DNA of 64,000 nt from Candidatus Cottocaccamicrobium excrementipullorum (lineage in GTDB: Bacteria; Bacillota; Clostridia; Lachnospirales; Lachnospiraceae): contig DVFL01000040.1 of the NCBI GenBank assembly GCA_018713255.1, positions 62,001 through 126,000 on the forward strand. Direction: 5' to 3'. Positions 42,862 to 51,894 of the stretch are shown piece by piece (position 1 is the first letter of the stretch; each line of letters starts with the position of its first letter). The position numbers were made by a program, and so were the translations under genes. Under the pieces are notes generated by a model. It had not been told where the DNA came from. It did not search any database and saw only the letters and a list, made by a program, of their open reading frames with translations.

Positions 42862-44190
42862 ATGGAGTTTAATGTAATGGACTATGGGGCAGCGGGTGAT
42901 GGAAAGACCAAGGATACCGCAGCCATTCAGCAGGCAATCGATGCCTGCCATCAGGCGGGAGGGGGAAGAGTGGTGCTTCCTGGAAGCAGTATTTATTTAA
43001 CGGGATCCCTCTGTTTGAAATCTAATGTGGATCTGCACATTGAAAGCGGGGCGGTGTTAAAGGCCAGCGAAGATTTTGAAGATTATATCCCCTCATCGCC
43101 AGAAAGCGGCCCGGTGCTTCAGCCGGCCAGCCAGGTGCCTTCCTATGTGAACTGTGAGTACCATGGAAGGCCGCGGCATTATTTTTTGTATGCTCTTCAC
43201 GGGGAAAACATCCGGATTACCGGAGAAGGGACCATTGACGGCTCGGAAAATATATATTATGGAGAAGTGGACAGCTATCATATTGAAGGGAAATTTTATC
43301 CTAGAATTCCCATGATTTTTGTGGAGGATATCCGCCATTTTACGGTGAAGGAAGTTACCTTAACGAAATGCGCCTTTTGGACTATCCATCCGGTGGGATG
43401 CTATGATGTGCTCATTGACCGAGTGAGGATTTTAAACAATACGAAAATGGCCAATTGTGATGGAATCGACCCAGATCACTGTGATCAGGTAAGAATCATC
43501 GGCTGCCATATTGAGTGCGGAGACGACTGTATTGTGCTGAAAACCAGCCAGGATTTTCAGGAGTACGGGCCCTGCCAGAACGTGGTAATTTCAGACTGCA
43601 CCCTGATTTCCACCAGCTCGGCGATTAAAATCGGAACAGACAGTGAAAGTGATTTTCGAAATATTTCCGTTCAGAATTGCTGCATCAGCCGGACAAACCG
43701 GGCTCTTTCCATCCAGCTTCGGGATAAGGGCAATGTGGAAAATCTCATAGTGTCAAATGTAAACATTGAAACCCGTCGATTTTCTCCTCAGTGGTGGGGC
43801 GGCGCTGAGCCGATCTATGTTACTGTGGTGGACCGGAAAGAGGGCGTTACCGCCGGGAGGGTGAAAAATGTGTGCTTTGAGAACATTAACTGCATCGGAG
43901 AAAACGGAATTTTCCTCTCTGGAAGTGAGAATCATATAATGGAAGATATTCGTCTCAGAAACATCCGGGTGGTGTTAAAGAAGACTTCCAAATGGCCTTC
44001 TGATACTTATGATATTCGCCCCTGTGGATTTGACGGACTGATTTCTTCCAAAATATATGGAATTTATCTGGATAAAATTAAGGGAATCCGTCTGGAGGAT
44101 GTACAGATTGAGATTGATGAGTCCATGGAACTTTACGCCGGAGGAGAAAGCAAGATCCTGGATGTGGAAGGGATGAAGGTGCTTCCTTAA
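42862..44190 (+). CDS. Glycoside hydrolase family 28-like protein
   Basis: The 442-aa protein is a right-handed beta-helix enzyme of the polygalacturonase group. It opens with VMDYGAAGDGKTKDTAAIQQAID and carries NCDGID (Asp200) and GDDC (Asp221-Asp222), the catalytic aspartates of GH28. The usual GHG and RIK motifs are not present; SSAIKIGTD and LSIQLRDKG sit where they would be expected, so the substrate may differ from pectin. No signal peptide is seen, so it acts in the cytoplasm, perhaps on imported oligosaccharides. AGGAGG precedes the ATG. Confidence 0.88.
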   Translation: MEFNVMDYGAAGDGKTKDTAAIQQAIDACHQAGGGRVVLPGSSIYLTGSLCLKSNVDLHIESGAVLKASEDFEDYIPSSPESGPVLQPASQVPSYVNCEYHGRPRHYFLYALHGENIRITGEGTIDGSENIYYGEVDSYHIEGKFYPRIPMIFVEDIRHFTVKEVTLTKCAFWTIHPVGCYDVLIDRVRILNNTKMANCDGIDPDHCDQVRIIGCHIECGDDCIVLKTSQDFQEYGPCQNVVISDCTLISTSSAIKIGTDSESDFRNISVQNCCISRTNRALSIQLRDKGNVENLIVSNVNIETRRFSPQWWGGAEPIYVTVVDRKEGVTAGRVKNVCFENINCIGENGIFLSGSENHIMEDIRLRNIRVVLKKTSKWPSDTYDIRPCGFDGLISSKIYGIYLDKIKGIRLEDVQIEIDESMELYAGGESKILDVEGMKVLP

Positions 44191-44201
44191 GAAGAACCCT
44201 C

Positions 44202-44229
44202 TTGACAAACCGGCGGGGCATGCTATAAT
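44202..44229 (+). promoter_or_regulatory. Promoter of thrS
   Basis: TTGACA (44202-44207) and TATAAT (44224-44229) are separated by 16 nt. Confidence 0.9.
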
Positions 44230-44235
44230 CGGTAC

Positions 44236-44475
44236 AGATAAAGCGTTGATGAGACCAGTAGCTTACGGAACCGTCCAGAGAGAGGCAGGGATGCTGAGAA
44301 TGCCTTACGGGAAAGGAAAGTGAAGACCAGCTCGGAGCGTCCCTTAATCGGGAACGGTGATTCCGTTATCATCAAATGAAGCGGCATTTCGCGATGCGAA
44401 ATGCAACCAGGGTGGAACCGCGGTGATAATCGTCCCTTGTAATGCAGGCAGCTGCATTGCAGGGGATTTTTTATT
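44236..44475 (+). promoter_or_regulatory. Threonine T-box riboswitch
   Basis: The conserved T-box motif AGGGTGGAACCGCG is at 44409-44422. A terminator stem of 14 bp (44434-44447 with 44452-44465, two G-U) and T run follow. In the stem I region the likely specifier is ACC at 44326-44328, a threonine codon followed by a purine, matching thrS. Uncharged tRNA-Thr would stabilise the antiterminator. Confidence 0.95.
44434..44472 (+). terminator. Regulated terminator of the thrS T-box
   Basis: A 14-bp stem with loop GCAG is followed by six T. It competes with the T-box antiterminator. Confidence 0.9.
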
Positions 44476-44583
44476 TCTGAAATCTTTTCCTGTGCTGCAG
44501 AAGAAACTGCCGGCTTTTTCTGCTGGGAAGAACAGCAGAGGTTAAGGCTAGAAAAGATTATCATGAAGAAAAGGAGAACAGCC

Positions 44584-46521
44584 ATGAAGATTACATTAAA
44601 AGACGGCTCTGTAAAAGAGTATGCTCAGCCAATGTCGATTATTGACATTGCCAAGGACTTAAGTGAAGGACTGGCCAGAATGGCTTGTGTAGGTGAGGTT
44701 AATGGAGAGAGCGAGGATCTGCGGACTGTGCTGAGCCAGGACTGCAGCCTGAATATTTTGACGGCAAAAGATGAGAAAGGTTTGGCTGCCCTTCGTCATT
44801 CTGCCAGCCATGTAATGGCTCAGGCGATTAAACGTCTGTATCCAGATACGAAGCTTGCCATTGGTCCTTCTATCGCAGACGGATTTTATTATGATGTGGA
44901 TCCGGTTAATCCGATTACAGCAGAGGACCTTCCTAAGATTGAGGCAGAGATGAAGAAAATCATTAAAGAAGCTCTGCCCATTGAGCGGTTTACCCTTCCC
45001 AGAGAAGAGGCTATCGCGTTCATGAAGGAAAAGGAAGAGCCCTACAAGGTAGAGCTCATTGAAGATCTGCCGGAAGGAGAAGAGATCAGCTTCTACCGTC
45101 AGGGTGAGTTTACAGATCTTTGTGCAGGTCCTCACCTGATGAACACCAAGGATGTGGGCAAGGCTTATAAGCTGACCAGCATTGCGGGAGCTTATTGGAG
45201 AGGAAATGAGCACAATAAGATGCTGACTCGGATTTACGCCACTGCTTTCCAGAAAAAGGAAGAGCTGGATGCCTACATTACCATGATGGAAGAGGCGAAA
45301 AAGCGCGACCACAGAAAGCTGGGCAAGGAACTTGGTCTGTTTATGATGCATGAAGCTGGCCCTGGCTTCCCCTTCTTCCTGCCGAAGGGAATGGTATTAA
45401 AGAATACCCTTCTGGATTACTGGAGAGAGATTCATAAGAAGGCCGGTTATGTGGAGATTTCTACCCCTATTATCTTAAACCGGAAACTGTGGGAAACCTC
45501 CGGCCATTGGGATCACTATAAAGATAATATGTATACCACGGTAATTGACGATGAAGATTACGCCATTAAGCCGATGAACTGCCCCGGCGGCGTTCTGGTT
45601 TACGCTTCTGAGCCTCGTTCCTACCGTGATCTGCCTCTGCGCATGGGCGAGCTGGGCTTAGTTCACCGTCATGAGAAATCTGGACAGCTTCACGGTTTGA
45701 TGCGTGTCCGCTGCTTCACTCAGGATGATGCTCACATTTTTATGACGCCGGACCAGATCAAGGATGAGATCAAAGGCGTTGCTCATCTGATCAATGAGGT
45801 ATATTCTCTCTTCGGCTTTAAGTATCATGTAGAGCTTTCCACCAGACCAGAGGACAGCATGGGAAGCGATGAAGATTGGGAGATGGCAACTGATGGCCTG
45901 CGTTCCGCGCTGGATGAACTGGGCCTGGATTATGTGGTGAATGAAGGAGACGGCGCCTTCTACGGACCAAAGATTGATTTCCATCTGGAGGATTCCATTG
46001 GCCGTACCTGGCAGTGCGGTACGATTCAGCTGGATTTCCAGCTGCCTCAGCGGTTTGAGCTGGAATATATTGGACCAGACGGCGAGAAGCATCGTCCGAT
46101 TATGATTCACCGGGTAGCTTTCGGTTCCATTGAGCGGTTTATTGGCATTTTGATTGAGCATTTTGCCGGCGCTTTCCCCACCTGGCTTGCTCCTGTTCAG
46201 GTAAAGGTACTGCCAATTTCCGACAAGTTTGCAGATTATGCCAAGAAAATTGAAACTCAGTTAAATGAGGCTGGAATTCGGGCGGAGATGGATACCCGCT
46301 CCGAAAAGATCGGCTACAAGATCAGAGAAGCACAGACCCAGAAGATTCCATACATGCTGGTGGTAGGCCAGAAGGAGGAAGAAGAGGGTGTAGTTTCTGT
46401 GAGAAGCCGGTTCGCTGGCGATGAGGGAAGCAGAACTCTGGATGAATTTATTGCAGCGATTCAGAAGGAGATTCAGGAGAAAACCATCCGCAAGGTGGAA
46501 ACCGATTCCCAGAAGAAATAA
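44584..46521 (+). CDS. thrS: Threonyl-tRNA synthetase
   Basis: ThrS charges tRNA-Thr. The 645-aa protein has the full domain order: TGS (residues 1-62), editing domain (HSASHVMAQAIKRLYP, then TDLCAGPHLMNT), class II catalytic core (GFPFFLPKGMVLKNTLLDYW, MNCPGGVLVYASE, RHEKSGQLHGLMRVRCFTQD), and anticodon-binding domain. I chose the ATG at 44584, with AAGGAG 7 nt upstream, over 44563. It is controlled by the T-box upstream. Confidence 0.98.
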   Translation: MKITLKDGSVKEYAQPMSIIDIAKDLSEGLARMACVGEVNGESEDLRTVLSQDCSLNILTAKDEKGLAALRHSASHVMAQAIKRLYPDTKLAIGPSIADGFYYDVDPVNPITAEDLPKIEAEMKKIIKEALPIERFTLPREEAIAFMKEKEEPYKVELIEDLPEGEEISFYRQGEFTDLCAGPHLMNTKDVGKAYKLTSIAGAYWRGNEHNKMLTRIYATAFQKKEELDAYITMMEEAKKRDHRKLGKELGLFMMHEAGPGFPFFLPKGMVLKNTLLDYWREIHKKAGYVEISTPIILNRKLWETSGHWDHYKDNMYTTVIDDEDYAIKPMNCPGGVLVYASEPRSYRDLPLRMGELGLVHRHEKSGQLHGLMRVRCFTQDDAHIFMTPDQIKDEIKGVAHLINEVYSLFGFKYHVELSTRPEDSMGSDEDWEMATDGLRSALDELGLDYVVNEGDGAFYGPKIDFHLEDSIGRTWQCGTIQLDFQLPQRFELEYIGPDGEKHRPIMIHRVAFGSIERFIGILIEHFAGAFPTWLAPVQVKVLPISDKFADYAKKIETQLNEAGIRAEMDTRSEKIGYKIREAQTQKIPYMLVVGQKEEEEGVVSVRSRFAGDEGSRTLDEFIAAIQKEIQEKTIRKVETDSQKK

Positions 46522-46537
46522 TCAGCAGGGAACGGCG

Positions 46538-47611
46538 ATGAAGACGAATCAACAGCGGCTGTTTTATTTAGATGTGATCAGGGTGGCGTCAGCCATCCTG
46601 ATTGTAATTTATCACTTTTCTTTTTCTCTGCCCTGGCCGGTGGATGTGCTTCACTCCACCGTTAATGGCAGCTGGGGAATGACGCCGGTTTACTGCTTTT
46701 TTATGGTATCCGGCGCCGCATTAATGCATCGGTACGGAAAAGAGGAAGGGTTTAAAATAGGAAAGTTCTATTCCCGCCGATTTTTGGGAATTTATCCTTT
46801 GTTTTGGATTGCTTATCTTATCGGCTTTTTCGCGGTGTACTGGCAGCTGGGGCATTTGTACGATGTGCCAAGCTGGTCTCTGATCTGGTCCATAATCGGG
46901 CTTGACGGCTGGGTGGTAAACTGGGTGCCTACTTTTTATATGGTAGGAGAATGGTTTTTGGGAAGCATCATTATGCTCTATCTGGCATTTCCGGCAGTAC
47001 GCTTTTTGTGGAGAAAAAACTGGAAAGTCCTGACCGGTGTTTTTTTTCTCATTGCCCTTGTGCTTTTCTGGTATCACCCTTTTCCTATGGAGATAAAACA
47101 AAATCCAGCGGTGGATCTGTTTTATTTTCTTCTAGGTGCGGCGGTTGAGGAGATAAGAAATAAGGGGATTGCCCAAGATAGAAAATGGGTGAAGGCAGGC
47201 GGGATTCTTTTTTGCCTGGTTTATTTCTTTTTTTGGTTTTTTGTTCCGCTGACGGAAAGTCTGCCCCCGATGGAGGCCTCCGTTTCTGCCCAGGCTTCCG
47301 GTCTGGGAATCTTTCTCCGTCAGAGCTTTATCCTGGTTTCCACATTAGTATTTTATCTGTTTTGTATGGGAATTTCCTCCTGGCTTGAAGGGCGGAAACA
47401 TGGGAAAAAAGTTATTTTGGAAATCAGCGGGAAATCTTACGGAATTTTCCTGACTCATCATATGGTCAGCCAGAGTTTGTGCGGCCATTTTGACGGCGCT
47501 TCCTTGAGCACAAGAGAGATTCTGGCGGTGCTGGTTTTGGTGTTTTTTGTCACCTGGCTGGTCACACTGGGAATTTATCGTATCGAAGCGTACATAAAAG
47601 AGCGGTTTTGA
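46538..47611 (+). CDS. Acyltransferase family 3 membrane protein
   Basis: The 357-aa protein has about ten hydrophobic segments and the acyltransferase-3 opening RLFYLDVIRVASAILIVIYHF, with the active-site histidine in that segment, plus FFMVSGAALMHRYG and SRRFLGIYPLFW. Such proteins acetylate sugars of surface polymers or exopolysaccharide. ATG at 46538 is 16 bp past the thrS stop; the longer frame from 46421 lies inside thrS. The acceptor is unknown. Confidence 0.9.
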   Translation: MKTNQQRLFYLDVIRVASAILIVIYHFSFSLPWPVDVLHSTVNGSWGMTPVYCFFMVSGAALMHRYGKEEGFKIGKFYSRRFLGIYPLFWIAYLIGFFAVYWQLGHLYDVPSWSLIWSIIGLDGWVVNWVPTFYMVGEWFLGSIIMLYLAFPAVRFLWRKNWKVLTGVFFLIALVLFWYHPFPMEIKQNPAVDLFYFLLGAAVEEIRNKGIAQDRKWVKAGGILFCLVYFFFWFFVPLTESLPPMEASVSAQASGLGIFLRQSFILVSTLVFYLFCMGISSWLEGRKHGKKVILEISGKSYGIFLTHHMVSQSLCGHFDGASLSTREILAVLVLVFFVTWLVTLGIYRIEAYIKERF

Positions 47612-47656
47612 ACCATACTAGCTTTGTCAGCAATTCATGTTAAGGAGGAATTTACG

Positions 47657-47971
47657 ATGACAAAGTTAGATTGTAATGTAACCAGCTGTATGCATTATGC
47701 GGACAACTGCTGCTGCAAAAACCAGATTATGGTGGATGGTCATGATGCGAAAGAACCGTCGGAAACCTGCTGCGGAAGCTTTGATGAAAATAAAGGAGGC
47801 GCCTTTACCAACCTGTTTAAGACGCCGGAGAAGAAGCTGGAAGTAGGCTGCGAGGCAGTGAACTGTGTTTATAATCAGGAAAGAAAATGTTCGGCGGATC
47901 ATATCGGCATTGCCGGAGACGGGGCCAGCAATTCTTCTCAGACTCAGTGCAGCAGCTTTAAGGCAAAATAA
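47657..47971 (+). CDS. DUF1540 protein, two cysteine-rich repeats
   Basis: The 104-aa protein has two DUF1540 modules: LDCNVTSCMHYADNCCCKNQI and later VGCEAVNCVYNQERKCSADHI. Each ends in a C-x-x-F type block (CCGSF, CSSF). The cysteines suggest metal binding. I chose the ATG at 47657, with AAGGAGG upstream. The function is unknown; such proteins are common in spore formers. Confidence 0.88.
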   Translation: MTKLDCNVTSCMHYADNCCCKNQIMVDGHDAKEPSETCCGSFDENKGGAFTNLFKTPEKKLEVGCEAVNCVYNQERKCSADHIGIAGDGASNSSQTQCSSFKAK

Positions 47972-47980
47972 CTTTTCTTT

Positions 47981-48013
47981 CAGGGCAGAGGCGAAACAGC
48001 AGCCTCTGCCCTG
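47981..48013 (+). terminator. Hairpin after the DUF1540 gene, probable terminator
   Basis: A perfect 12-bp stem (47981-47992 with 48002-48013) with a 9-nt loop has only a weak T-rich tail. Confidence 0.5.
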
Positions 48014-48072
48014 ATGGATTTTCGCCCCTTTAGGGATAACCATTCAGATTTGCAAAAAACAGAAAAAAAGCA

Positions 48073-48101
48073 TTGACATTCATACCAGTCTGTGATAAAG
48101 T
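48073..48101 (+). promoter_or_regulatory. Promoter of the infC operon
   Basis: TTGACA (48073-48078) and TAAAGT (48096-48101) are separated by 17 nt. Confidence 0.85.
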
Positions 48102-48109
48102 AATTTAGG

Positions 48110-48290
48110 TTGTGAAAGCAACGTCAGGAAAGCAGGTATCCACCTCACCTTGGCACGGAAGCATTTACATAGGATGCAGTGACCTGGGTTTATATTTAAG
48201 AATGCAGCCGGAATTCGGTCTATTTTCCATGGAGAAAGCAAGCTGCATATGACCTTAAATGAACGTGGATAGTCTGACTATCCACTTTTT
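48110..48290 (+). promoter_or_regulatory. Attenuator leader of infC-rpmI-rplT (L20-type)
   Basis: The roughly 240-nt untranslated leader contains a terminator at 48265-48290. An upstream copy of its 3' arm, TATCCAC at 48137-48143, can pair with GTGGATA instead. This gives a terminator/antiterminator choice, as in ribosomal protein L20 autoregulation in Firmicutes. That L20 is the ligand is inferred from the operon. Confidence 0.75.
48265..48290 (+). terminator. Attenuator terminator before infC
   Basis: GTGGATAG (48265-48272) pairs with CTATCCAC (48278-48285) across a 5-nt loop and is followed by TTTTT. Confidence 0.9.
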
Positions 48291-48347
48291 CTTTGCCTTG
48301 AATTAAGGCGCGGCTGATTTCGAATTAAAAATTGGAGGTGTACGGCT

Positions 48348-48854
48348 ATTAGCGAATTAATGATTAACGAACAGATCAGAGACAGAGAGGTTCTTCTGAT
48401 TGGCGAGCACGGAGAGAAGTTGGGGATTATGTCCGCAAGAGAGGCATATAAGCTGGCTCAGGAGGCAGAGCTTGACCTGGTTAAGATCGCTCCCACTGCA
48501 AAGCCGCCGGTATGCAAGATTATCGATTACGGCAAGTATCGCTATGAGCTTGTTCGGAAAGAGAAGGAAGCAAAAAAGAAGCAGAAGATAATCGAAATTA
48601 AGGAAGTTCGTTTATCGCCCAACATTGACACGAATGACCTGAACACCAAGACCTCAGCTGCCAGGAAGTTCCTGGAAAAGGGAAACAAGGTAAAGGTTAC
48701 CCTTCGTTTCCGTGGTCGTGAGATGGCTCATATGAACCAGTCGAAATATATTTTGGATGAATTCGCTGAGAGTCTGTCGGATATTGCGGTAATCGACAAG
48801 CCTTCCAAGGTCGAAGGAAGAAGCATGGTAATGTTCTTAACTGCAAAACGTTAA
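48348..48854 (+). CDS. infC: Translation initiation factor IF-3, ATT start
   Basis: IF-3 binds the 30S subunit and checks start-codon choice. The 168-aa protein has both domains and the family opening SELMINEQIRDREV. GGAGGTG lies 7 nt before ATT at 48348, and the frame ATT-AGC-GAA-TTA-ATG is open into the annotated-looking ATG at 48360, which itself has poor spacing. An ATT start is a known device for IF-3 autocontrol. A start at 48360 is the alternative. Confidence 0.92.
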   Translation: MSELMINEQIRDREVLLIGEHGEKLGIMSAREAYKLAQEAELDLVKIAPTAKPPVCKIIDYGKYRYELVRKEKEAKKKQKIIEIKEVRLSPNIDTNDLNTKTSAARKFLEKGNKVKVTLRFRGREMAHMNQSKYILDEFAESLSDIAVIDKPSKVEGRSMVMFLTAKR

Positions 48855-48884
48855 AGAATAGAAGAGTTTAAGGAGGATTTTACA

Positions 48885-49082
48885 ATGCCTAAGTTAAAAA
48901 CAAGCAGAGCAGCAGCAAAGCGTTTCAAAAAGACCGGAACTGGAAAGTTAGTAAGAAATAAAGCTTACAAGTCTCATATCTTAACGAAGAAGTCCACCAA
49001 GAGAAAAAGAAACCTTAGAAAAGATATCGTTACCGATGCAACCAATTCTAAGGTAATGAAGAAGATTTTACCATATCTGTAA
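48885..49082 (+). CDS. rpmI: 50S ribosomal protein L35
   Basis: L35 is a small basic ribosomal protein. The 65-aa product matches throughout: [20 protein letters not shown] and [16 protein letters not shown]. It sits between infC and rplT in the standard operon. AAGGAGG precedes the ATG. Confidence 0.97.
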   Translation: MPKLKTSRAAAKRFKKTGTGKLVRNKAYKSHILTKKSTKRKRNLRKDIVTDATNSKVMKKILPYL

Positions 49083-49112
49083 GACTTAAGTTAAGAGAAG
49101 GAGGATTTACCC

Positions 49113-49469
49113 ATGGCAAGAATTAAAGGCGGTTTAAACGCAAAAAAGAAGCATAATAGAGTATTAAAGATGGCAAAGGGCTACAGAGGAGCCCGTTCTA
49201 AGCAGTATCGTGTGGCAAAGCAGTCTGTAATGCGGGCTCTGACCAGCTCCTACGCAGGCCGTAAGGAGAGAAAGAGACAGTTCCGTCAGCTGTGGATCGC
49301 TCGAATCAACGCTGCTGCTCGGATCAATGGCTTATCCTACAGCAAGTTTATGTACGGCTTAAAGCTGGCTGGCGTAGAGATGAACCGCAAAATCTTATCT
49401 GACATGGCAATCAACGATGCAGAGGGATTTGCAAAATTAGCTGAACTGGCAAAATCCAAACTGGCATAA
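49113..49469 (+). CDS. rplT: 50S ribosomal protein L20
   Basis: L20 is needed early in 50S assembly and can repress its own operon by binding the leader. The 118-aa protein matches throughout ([40 protein letters not shown]). GGAGG precedes the ATG. It is the last gene of the operon, followed by a strong terminator. Confidence 0.97.
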   Translation: MARIKGGLNAKKKHNRVLKMAKGYRGARSKQYRVAKQSVMRALTSSYAGRKERKRQFRQLWIARINAAARINGLSYSKFMYGLKLAGVEMNRKILSDMAINDAEGFAKLAELAKSKLA

Positions 49470-49486
49470 AACCGGTTTGATAAAGA

Positions 49487-49515
49487 AAAACAGGCTGCTG
49501 CGGCAGCCTGTTTTC
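49487..49515 (+). terminator. Terminator after rplT
   Basis: AACAGGCTGC pairs with GCAGCCTGTT with a short loop, flanked by A and T runs. Confidence 0.85.
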
Positions 49516-49568
49516 GTTAATTCAGAGTACAAAAGGCAGCGTTGAAGGGCTGCAATTTGAGGAGAATT

Positions 49569-51149
49569 ATGGCAAAACCGATTATGATACAGGGCACCAT
49601 GTCCAATGCGGGGAAGAGCTTGATTGCCGCCGGTCTGTGCCGGATTTTTCACCAAGATGGATATAGGACCGCCCCTTTTAAGTCCCAGAATATGGCTTTG
49701 AATTCTTATATTACAGCGGATGGGCTGGAAATGGGGAGAGCGCAGGCAGTTCAGGCGGAGGCCGCCGGAATTGCCCCCCAGGCAACCATGAATCCCATTC
49801 TCCTGAAGCCGACGACAGACGTAGGTTCCCAGGTAATCGTAAACGGCAGGCCGGTGGGAAATATGAAGGCCAAAGATTATTTTGCCTGGAAAAAAAATCT
49901 GGTTCCGGTTATTCAAAAGGCCTATGATCAGCTTGATAAAGATTATGACATTATTGTCATTGAGGGGGCTGGAAGCCCTGTGGAAATTAATCTGAAACAG
50001 GATGATATTGTAAATATGGGGCTCGCCGCAATGGTTGATGCGCCGGTTCTTTTGGCGGGAGACATTGACCGGGGCGGCGTTTTTGCTCAGCTTTATGGAA
50101 CTGTGGCCCTGCTTACCCCGGAGGAACGAAAACGGGTAAAGGGATTGATCATTAATAAGTTCCGGGGAGATCCTTCTATTTTAGAGCCGGGAATTCGTCA
50201 GCTGGAGGAATTGTGCGGATTGCCGGTGGTGGGGCTTCTTCCTTATTTAACGGTGGATATTGATGATGAGGACAGTTTGAGCAGCCGCCTTGAAAACCGA
50301 AAAGGCAGACTGGCGAAGGAAGAGAACAAGGCGGATATCGCAGTGATCCGTTTTCCTAGAATCTCTAACTTTACGGATTTGTCTGTATTTTCTGCCCAGT
50401 CTGGGGGGCAGGTTCGCTATGTAGAACAGCCAGGAGATCTGGGGACGCCAGATCTGGTGATCCTTCCAGGGACGAAAAATACCATCGGAGATCTATTATG
50501 GATGAGACAGAACGGGCTGGAAGGAGGAATCTTAAAGCTGGCCCACAGAGGAACGCCTATTTGGGGAATCTGCGGAGGTTATCAGATGCTGGGAGAAGAG
50601 CTTTCTGATCCTGAAGGGGTGGAAGGCGAGCCGGGAAGGCGGATTCAGGGAATGGGCCTTCTTCCCCTGTCTACGATTTTCTGCCAGGAGAAAATTACCC
50701 GTCAGGTGACAGGTTCCTTTGGTCAGGTGGAAGGAATATTTGAAGAGCTGTCTGGATTGAAGCTGGAAGGGTACGAGATTCACATGGGAGAAACTGTCGT
50801 TAACCGGGAGATGGGACCTGCTGACACTGCCAGACAGGCAGATGGAAGAATGGAAATCTGCCGTCCCTTTGCTTATTTAATGGAAAAGAGCGGAGAAAAA
50901 AGGGTTTGGCAGGATGGATGGAGCCGGGGAAATATTTATGGAAGCTACGTCCATGGGATTTTCGATCAGCCCCAAATCGCAGAAAAAGTGGTAAAGGCAT
51001 TGAGGAAAAAGAACGGTCTTCCGGAAAATGAAGATGAACTCAGGGATTATCAGGCTTATCGGGAAGCACAGTACGATCTTCTTGCAGAATCTCTCCGCAA
51101 AAGTCTGGACATGGAAAGAATTTATCAGATCTTGAATCAAGAACCATAA
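49569..51149 (+). CDS. cbiP: Adenosylcobyric acid synthase (glutamine-hydrolysing)
   Basis: CbiP/CobQ amidates four peripheral side chains of the corrin ring. The 526-aa protein has an N-terminal ATP-binding domain (IMIQGTMSNAGKSLIAAGLCR, FKSQNMALNSYITADGLEMG) and a C-terminal class I glutaminase domain (GICGGYQMLGEEL, YVHGIFD). I chose the ATG at 49569, with GAGGAG upstream. It opens the second cobalamin locus, about 31 kb from the main cluster, with cbiC and the threonine-phosphate decarboxylase gene. Confidence 0.96.
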   Translation: MAKPIMIQGTMSNAGKSLIAAGLCRIFHQDGYRTAPFKSQNMALNSYITADGLEMGRAQAVQAEAAGIAPQATMNPILLKPTTDVGSQVIVNGRPVGNMKAKDYFAWKKNLVPVIQKAYDQLDKDYDIIVIEGAGSPVEINLKQDDIVNMGLAAMVDAPVLLAGDIDRGGVFAQLYGTVALLTPEERKRVKGLIINKFRGDPSILEPGIRQLEELCGLPVVGLLPYLTVDIDDEDSLSSRLENRKGRLAKEENKADIAVIRFPRISNFTDLSVFSAQSGGQVRYVEQPGDLGTPDLVILPGTKNTIGDLLWMRQNGLEGGILKLAHRGTPIWGICGGYQMLGEELSDPEGVEGEPGRRIQGMGLLPLSTIFCQEKITRQVTGSFGQVEGIFEELSGLKLEGYEIHMGETVVNREMGPADTARQADGRMEICRPFAYLMEKSGEKRVWQDGWSRGNIYGSYVHGIFDQPQIAEKVVKALRKKNGLPENEDELRDYQAYREAQYDLLAESLRKSLDMERIYQILNQEP

Positions 51150-51177
51150 GATTAAAGCAGGAAGAAAGGAGCGGAAA

Positions 51178-51894
51178 ATGGGAAATCAGGAAAGCGGCAT
51201 GCAGTACTGGGAGGATCAAATTGAGCATCTCCTTCCTGGACAAATAGAGGCCAGAAGCTTTGCGCTGATCGACCAGGAGCTTGATCAGATGGGAATCCAT
51301 CTGGATGAGACAACTGGACCGGTAATCCGCCGGGCGATTCATACCACGGCGGATTTTGATTATGCGAAAAATCTGGTATTTTCTCCTCAGGCTGTAGAGA
51401 AGGGGATTGATGCCCTCTGTCATGGCGGGATCATCATCACCGACACCAATATGGCCAAAGCGGGAATTAACAAGAAAAAGGCAGAAAGCCTGGGCGTTCA
51501 GGTGTTTTGCCATATGGCGGATTCTGATGTGGCGGAAAGAGCCAGGGAAAAAGGCTGTACCAGAGCGGCAGCGAGCATGGAGAAAGCGGCGGCTCTCCTC
51601 AGAGAAGAAAAGGTCCGGAGGGGAATTCTTCCGCCGGTTATTTTTGCTGTGGGCAATGCGCCGACTGCCCTGGTGGAGCTGAGTCATTTATTAGATGAGA
51701 GACAGATTCAGCCGGATTTGATTATTGGGGTGCCTGTAGGTTTTGTAAATGTAGAAGCCTCCAAGGAGATGATGATCAGCCGGAAGGATGTGTCTTATAT
51801 TGTGGCCAGAGGACGAAAAGGAGGGAGCAATGTGGCGGCAGCGATTGTCAATGCCCTTCTTTATCAGTGCCCTTCAAGAGAGGTGAAGAGCTGA
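51178..51894 (+). CDS. cbiC: Cobalt-precorrin-8 methylmutase
   Basis: CbiC moves a methyl group from C11 to C12 to give cobyrinate. The 238-aa protein contains the catalytic histidine block RRAIHTTADFDYAKNL, IITDTNMAKAGINK, and VGNAPTALVELSHLL, and GVPVGFVNVEASKE. Its first 20 residues are less conserved. It overlaps the next gene by one base (TGATG). Confidence 0.96.
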   Translation: MGNQESGMQYWEDQIEHLLPGQIEARSFALIDQELDQMGIHLDETTGPVIRRAIHTTADFDYAKNLVFSPQAVEKGIDALCHGGIIITDTNMAKAGINKKKAESLGVQVFCHMADSDVAERAREKGCTRAAASMEKAAALLREEKVRRGILPPVIFAVGNAPTALVELSHLLDERQIQPDLIIGVPVGFVNVEASKEMMISRKDVSYIVARGRKGGSNVAAAIVNALLYQCPSREVKS

